This document shows, piece after piece, positions 60,465-64,000 of a stretch of DNA of 64,000 bases. The notes beneath the pieces are model-generated. The model saw nothing but the letters and a program-made list of their open reading frames with translations. It did no database searches and had not been told where the DNA came from. Within the stretch, counting starts at the first letter, position 1, and every line of letters begins with the position of its first letter. This stretch comes from Sipunculus nudus (taxonomy: Eukaryota > Annelida > Sipuncula > Golfingiida > Sipunculidae). The translations under genes were made by a program, and so were the position numbers. Where the stretch lies: assembly GCA_026874595.1 (NCBI GenBank), contig CM049318.1, forward strand, positions 15,796,241 to 15,860,240, written 5' to 3'.

Positions 60465-62669
60465 AGGAGGCACTGTAGAGAAAACTATGTATAAACTAGG
60501 TGAATCATATATTTATATAAATATATGTGAGTAAAGTACATTTTATACATTTATGTTTTATTCATCATTAATGAAATTATCAGAAATCAGCAAAAACAGA
60601 CTGGCTAGTCATAAATACCATGAGCTAGCTGAACAAGAAACAATGACCTTAAATGGATAATCATCTAGCAGCAGAACTTGTCAACAAGAGCACAATCACT
60701 GGATAAAAGAGAAAAATGAAGAATTTGCAGATGTGTCTCCAATTTTATTTATAATCTGGTTTACTCTTGATTTTCATTTGGTGCGCTGACAGGAAAATAT
60801 GTTGGGACAATGCATACTGTGGATTCAAAATTGCTCATTGGATTTTTATTTTTGTGGAATTCGTGGGTAACCTTTATCCACGAATTGAAAAACACAACGA
60901 TCATTAGATTGATTATATAGAATTTTTTATAGATCCTGTGCATTGAGTTACGACATCGTATTGGACCGCTGTCACGTCCATGCTATGACAAATGGTACTG
61001 ATTAATAAAACGCAAAGAAAACGATATGTAGCCCATAAAATAAAATAAAATACCTTTATTGTGAGGTAGGATATTCAGGGAGAGCATACAAATCAACATT
61101 TCATCAGTGTATGAGTTACAAGTGACAGTTTGAAAGTGCGTCTGCACTCCCATATTATCGCGCTAAAAGTCCTAGGTAAAGGTCATTTTGCCCTGCTAAT
61201 CTTAATTGTTTGTTCGTTTGATAGAAATAATGCTTAAATAAAATAAACAACCGTTCGGCAGAGTAAATCTCGATAGCCCCCGGCTGGGTGATGAGTCACG
61301 GTCAGCTGAGCACAATTATAAGCTGGAGCCCAGTCTTACTGTGGCCTCGTCCCCGGTCAAGTAAATCGAAAGAACCTTTTGAAAGGTTACCTTTTGAAAG
61401 AACGACATACCAACACCTAGCACCCTGACTTGCTCTCATTAAACTAGTTATACATTCAGACACGCATGGTTTAATTTGATAGACGCCATGGAATTATTCC
61501 TGATAAATCTATCGAGGTATATCCAAACATTTTCAGATAAGTCAGTCATTTGTGTCATTGAGCCTATTGCTTGTACCTGCTGCGTGAAGCTGAATTTTTT
61601 AATTTTAATTTTCACAAAAAGAAAACACTGATCTTTGGCTTATTTACAGGTCCGTTCACATATTAATTTTGATACAATGCATGACTAATCCAACAAAACG
61701 TGATTTATGTCAAAAATACGCAATTTTAAACCCACTATATTTCTAAATCCACATTTTTTTATTTTCTTATTTATTAACACAATAACGACAGGAAAGTCCA
61801 AAATGCTCCTGGGAAACAAGTTTCAAAGGGCAGAAAATGTTTAAGAATCATAAAATATGTAGGTTCTGTTACGGCAAGAAAAACGACGGAGAAGGAGAGA
61901 TCACTATGGCCCCCGCCACTGGACCAACATTTTTGTGATTAAGTAATAAATAATTAATCACTTTCTATGTGTGCATTTATCTTATCTATTATGTATTTTA
62001 TTTTAATTCTGATCTCTGAAATGATTACGTCTAGACTAATGCTTCTTTTCATTATATATGTAATACATACATAGGAAAAAAGATTACCTGTTAGATTTAA
62101 AATATTTCCCATCCATGTCACCTTAACCCTCCAGAATATTTATCAAATCGAGTGTTTAACCCTAAAGTAAAGATGCTACAGACGAACCAGCCATGTAACA
62201 ATCTAAGGAAAATACATAAGCCCTCACCAGCTGAAAGAGGTACAATAAGATAATTTGACTTTGATTCATAAGTATGCAAACGTCTGGTCTTAGAGGCGAA
62301 TTCACAGCCAAAGTTTTCGAAAGACACATTTTACAAAATGATTAATAAGATGTAACATTATTGTTTGTTAATATAAATAACACTCATAATCTATTAAAAA
62401 TACGTTTAAATTACTTATTTTTATAACTTTTTTTTATAATGCGAGTGAATTGTATTGTTATCTCCCACATTGGAGCATGCTTATATGCAGTAGGGGTAAT
62501 GGGAGTGGGGGGAGGGGGGAGAGAAAATTGGAAGCCATTATAAAATAGCAGTCATTACAAAACCAAAGATAACAAAATTGAATAAATCCGTGATACATAT
62601 ATGACAATTTTTTAAAGGGAATTATGGTAATTTAATTAATTTTGTATTATTGTACTTATATATATATAT
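60465..62669. other. 2.2 kb without a supported gene
   Basis: Unique AT-rich sequence. A GC-richer patch at about 61260-61360 and a G-rich run at 62500-62520 have no assignable feature. The frames at 60761-60943 and 62118-62327 minus are unassigned. Confidence 0.4.
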
Positions 62670-63591
62670 TTATATATTTACCGACCTTTGTATCAGTGCT
62701 GTTGACTTTTGCTCGACGTTTTTTAACCTTGGCCAAAATTGCTTGTACAGCCTGTACCGCATTCCATATTTCCCAGTGTGTTTCACAGTCACATGTCGTA
62801 ACTTTGTGGTTCGGTGTGGTTGATAGATATGTGTGATCCAATCATCTGCAAACCAGCCTCTGTAGATGCGTGGATAGTGTACGCCAAATATCTCTATATG
62901 GGTTCGGTGAGTGAAATCATACGTTAAAATTGCTGTATTTCCATAAGTGTGAGTTGGTCCAACCACGCCGACATTAGGTGGGGTATAATTCCCGAGTTTA
63001 TGAATAAAACGCTCTGTCCATCCAGATGACGTGAACAAAGTATCATCATTCACTCGGTACAAATAATCGGCGCCATCAATGTATGCCTCCATACAGGCGT
63101 CGTTCTGTGCCCATGCAGGTTTCCCGGAGTGAGGCAACTTCACCAATTGTAGGGTAATATTCCTTGGATGAGTGCATTTCTTTTGAACCACATCAGTAAA
63201 CGCCTGATTGAACAGACTGTAACCTTTCATTGTGGAAAGAATCGGGTCATCAAAGTCGTAGGCTATGTAAAAATGATAGCTGTAACCCCGGCTAATTGTA
63301 GTGCAAAAGGAAGGTAAAAAAACACTAAATAATTCGGCTCCTTTCATGTGTTTCCTTACAGCATTGAGAATTGTTCCCCTGAAAATAAACCCATGCACAC
63401 TGCGATTGATTTTGGACCCAAACCTGTGTTCTGTTCATATTCAATTTTGTAGTCATTGGCATTTACTGTATGTTTATCATGTGTGTTGAAATAGAGAAGG
63501 CAGTAAGCACCCGTTGAGAAAACTGCAATGAGGAAAAGTATCTTTCTCATTCCAAATTGCAGTAACGCTCTGGCTGCTCGAAAACCGAGGC
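62670..63591 (-). CDS. Type II membrane glycosyltransferase-like protein; large exon with one frame break
   Basis: An acceptor 'ctattttctttttttttcag' precedes 63591. The first ATG in the exon is at 63550 and gives 'MRKILFLIAVFSTGAYCLLY', a short basic N-terminus and one hydrophobic signal-anchor segment. After about 36-42 codons the reading frame must shift (one base missing between about 63445 and 63400). The rest, about 245 codons to TAA at 62672-62670, is open. Visible features: 'LFSVFLPSFCTTISRGYSYH', 'FYIAYDFDDP', 'AWAQNDACMEAYIDGADYLY' running into RVNDDT (a DxD-like site), 'NVGVVGPTHTYGNT', and 'GWFADDWITHIYQP'. This pattern is that of a GT-A-fold family frequent in lophotrochozoans; substrate unknown. 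The break may be a sequence error or a pseudogene lesion. Part of the 3' end could continue into another exon. Confidence 0.7.
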
Positions 63592-64000
63592 CTGAAAAAA
63601 AAAGAAAATAGTTTCATTATGTCGACTTCTGTAAGCTTAGAAAAACAATGGGTCAGTCAAATAACATATCAAGTTCAATCTTAATTTTGAACTTTTTTTA
63701 AATTTCATATATCAGACTCCAAATGAAAGGAAAGATATGAATCAGTCCTGTTCAATCAACTAATTACATTCACAAATATTTGGTAACTACTTGTGTCTGT
63801 TATTTTCCTGCATGAGTGACAGCTCTCAATAAAATGCATATATTCGATTACAATCCAGTCACATATATCCAACCTTTACTTTAAGTAGCTATCAAACGAT
63901 TTTCAGATAAATTTGTTTAAAATCTAAAGAAAATATAGCAAAGTCAAAGCTATGATGACATGAACCCGGAAGCATAATAAAAGCGGTCTCCAAAGAACTG
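63592..64000. other. Intron upstream of the second glycosyltransferase exon
   Basis: AT-rich, no further exon visible before the window ends. The true first exon, if any, lies beyond base 64000. Confidence 0.4.

Overview
The window is AT-rich, repeat-dominated eukaryotic DNA. It has no bacterial-style operons. Genes are split by GT-AG introns, and there are LINE, SINE and TIR-transposon relics, long microsatellites and at least five families of satellite or minisatellite. The relatives I recognise (lophotrochozoan-type DxD glycosyltransferases and a transposase family common in marine invertebrates) suggest a marine invertebrate, most likely a mollusc such as a bivalve. This is inference, because no species-diagnostic gene is present.

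Layout. 1-1680: five copies of a ~336-bp tandem repeat. 1700-6830: a satellite with a strict 280-bp period, each unit a dimer of 131/149-bp halves; both families carry the palindrome GGTGGCGCCACC. 9430-9830: a dead RTE/jockey-like reverse transcriptase fragment (minus strand). 10.1-12.7 kb: a ~320-bp satellite in plus orientation, split by a tRNA-derived SINE with target-site duplications. 13419-19056: a five-exon plus-strand gene, assembled here from splice sites with consistent phases, encoding a Cys/Trp/Arg-rich protein I do not recognise. The ~320-bp satellite recurs inverted inside its last intron (15.9-17.6 kb). 19830-20817: a 3' fragment of an L1/Tx1-like LINE. 27.05-35.29 kb: a composite module (unique leader, ~80-bp array with a telomere-like hairpin, ~100-130-bp array with a 19-bp palindrome) present twice in tandem. 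38692-44847: a 6.16-kb DNA transposon with ~150-bp terminal inverted repeats, a 3-bp TAT target duplication and a degenerate ~1,520-codon protein carrying zinc-binding modules, a FEN1/XPG-like nuclease domain and a Cys-rich tail; it best fits the Academ superfamily. 45.2-47.0 kb: diverged direct duplications. 47.6 kb: a pogo-like MITE. 48.7-50.9 kb: an AT-rich ~119-bp array. 55.66-56.37 kb and 62.67-63.59 kb: minus-strand exons of two different glycosyltransferase-like genes. 57.2-60.46 kb: a 1.65-kb tandem duplication starting at GA microsatellites.

The genes do not form an obvious pathway. The main biology is (i) the Academ-like element with its nuclease-fused transposase, (ii) the uncharacterised Cys/Trp-rich gene lying between inverted satellite arrays, and (iii) a set of satellites that appear to be variants of one ancestral palindrome-bearing monomer. 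All alignments and identity figures were made by eye.
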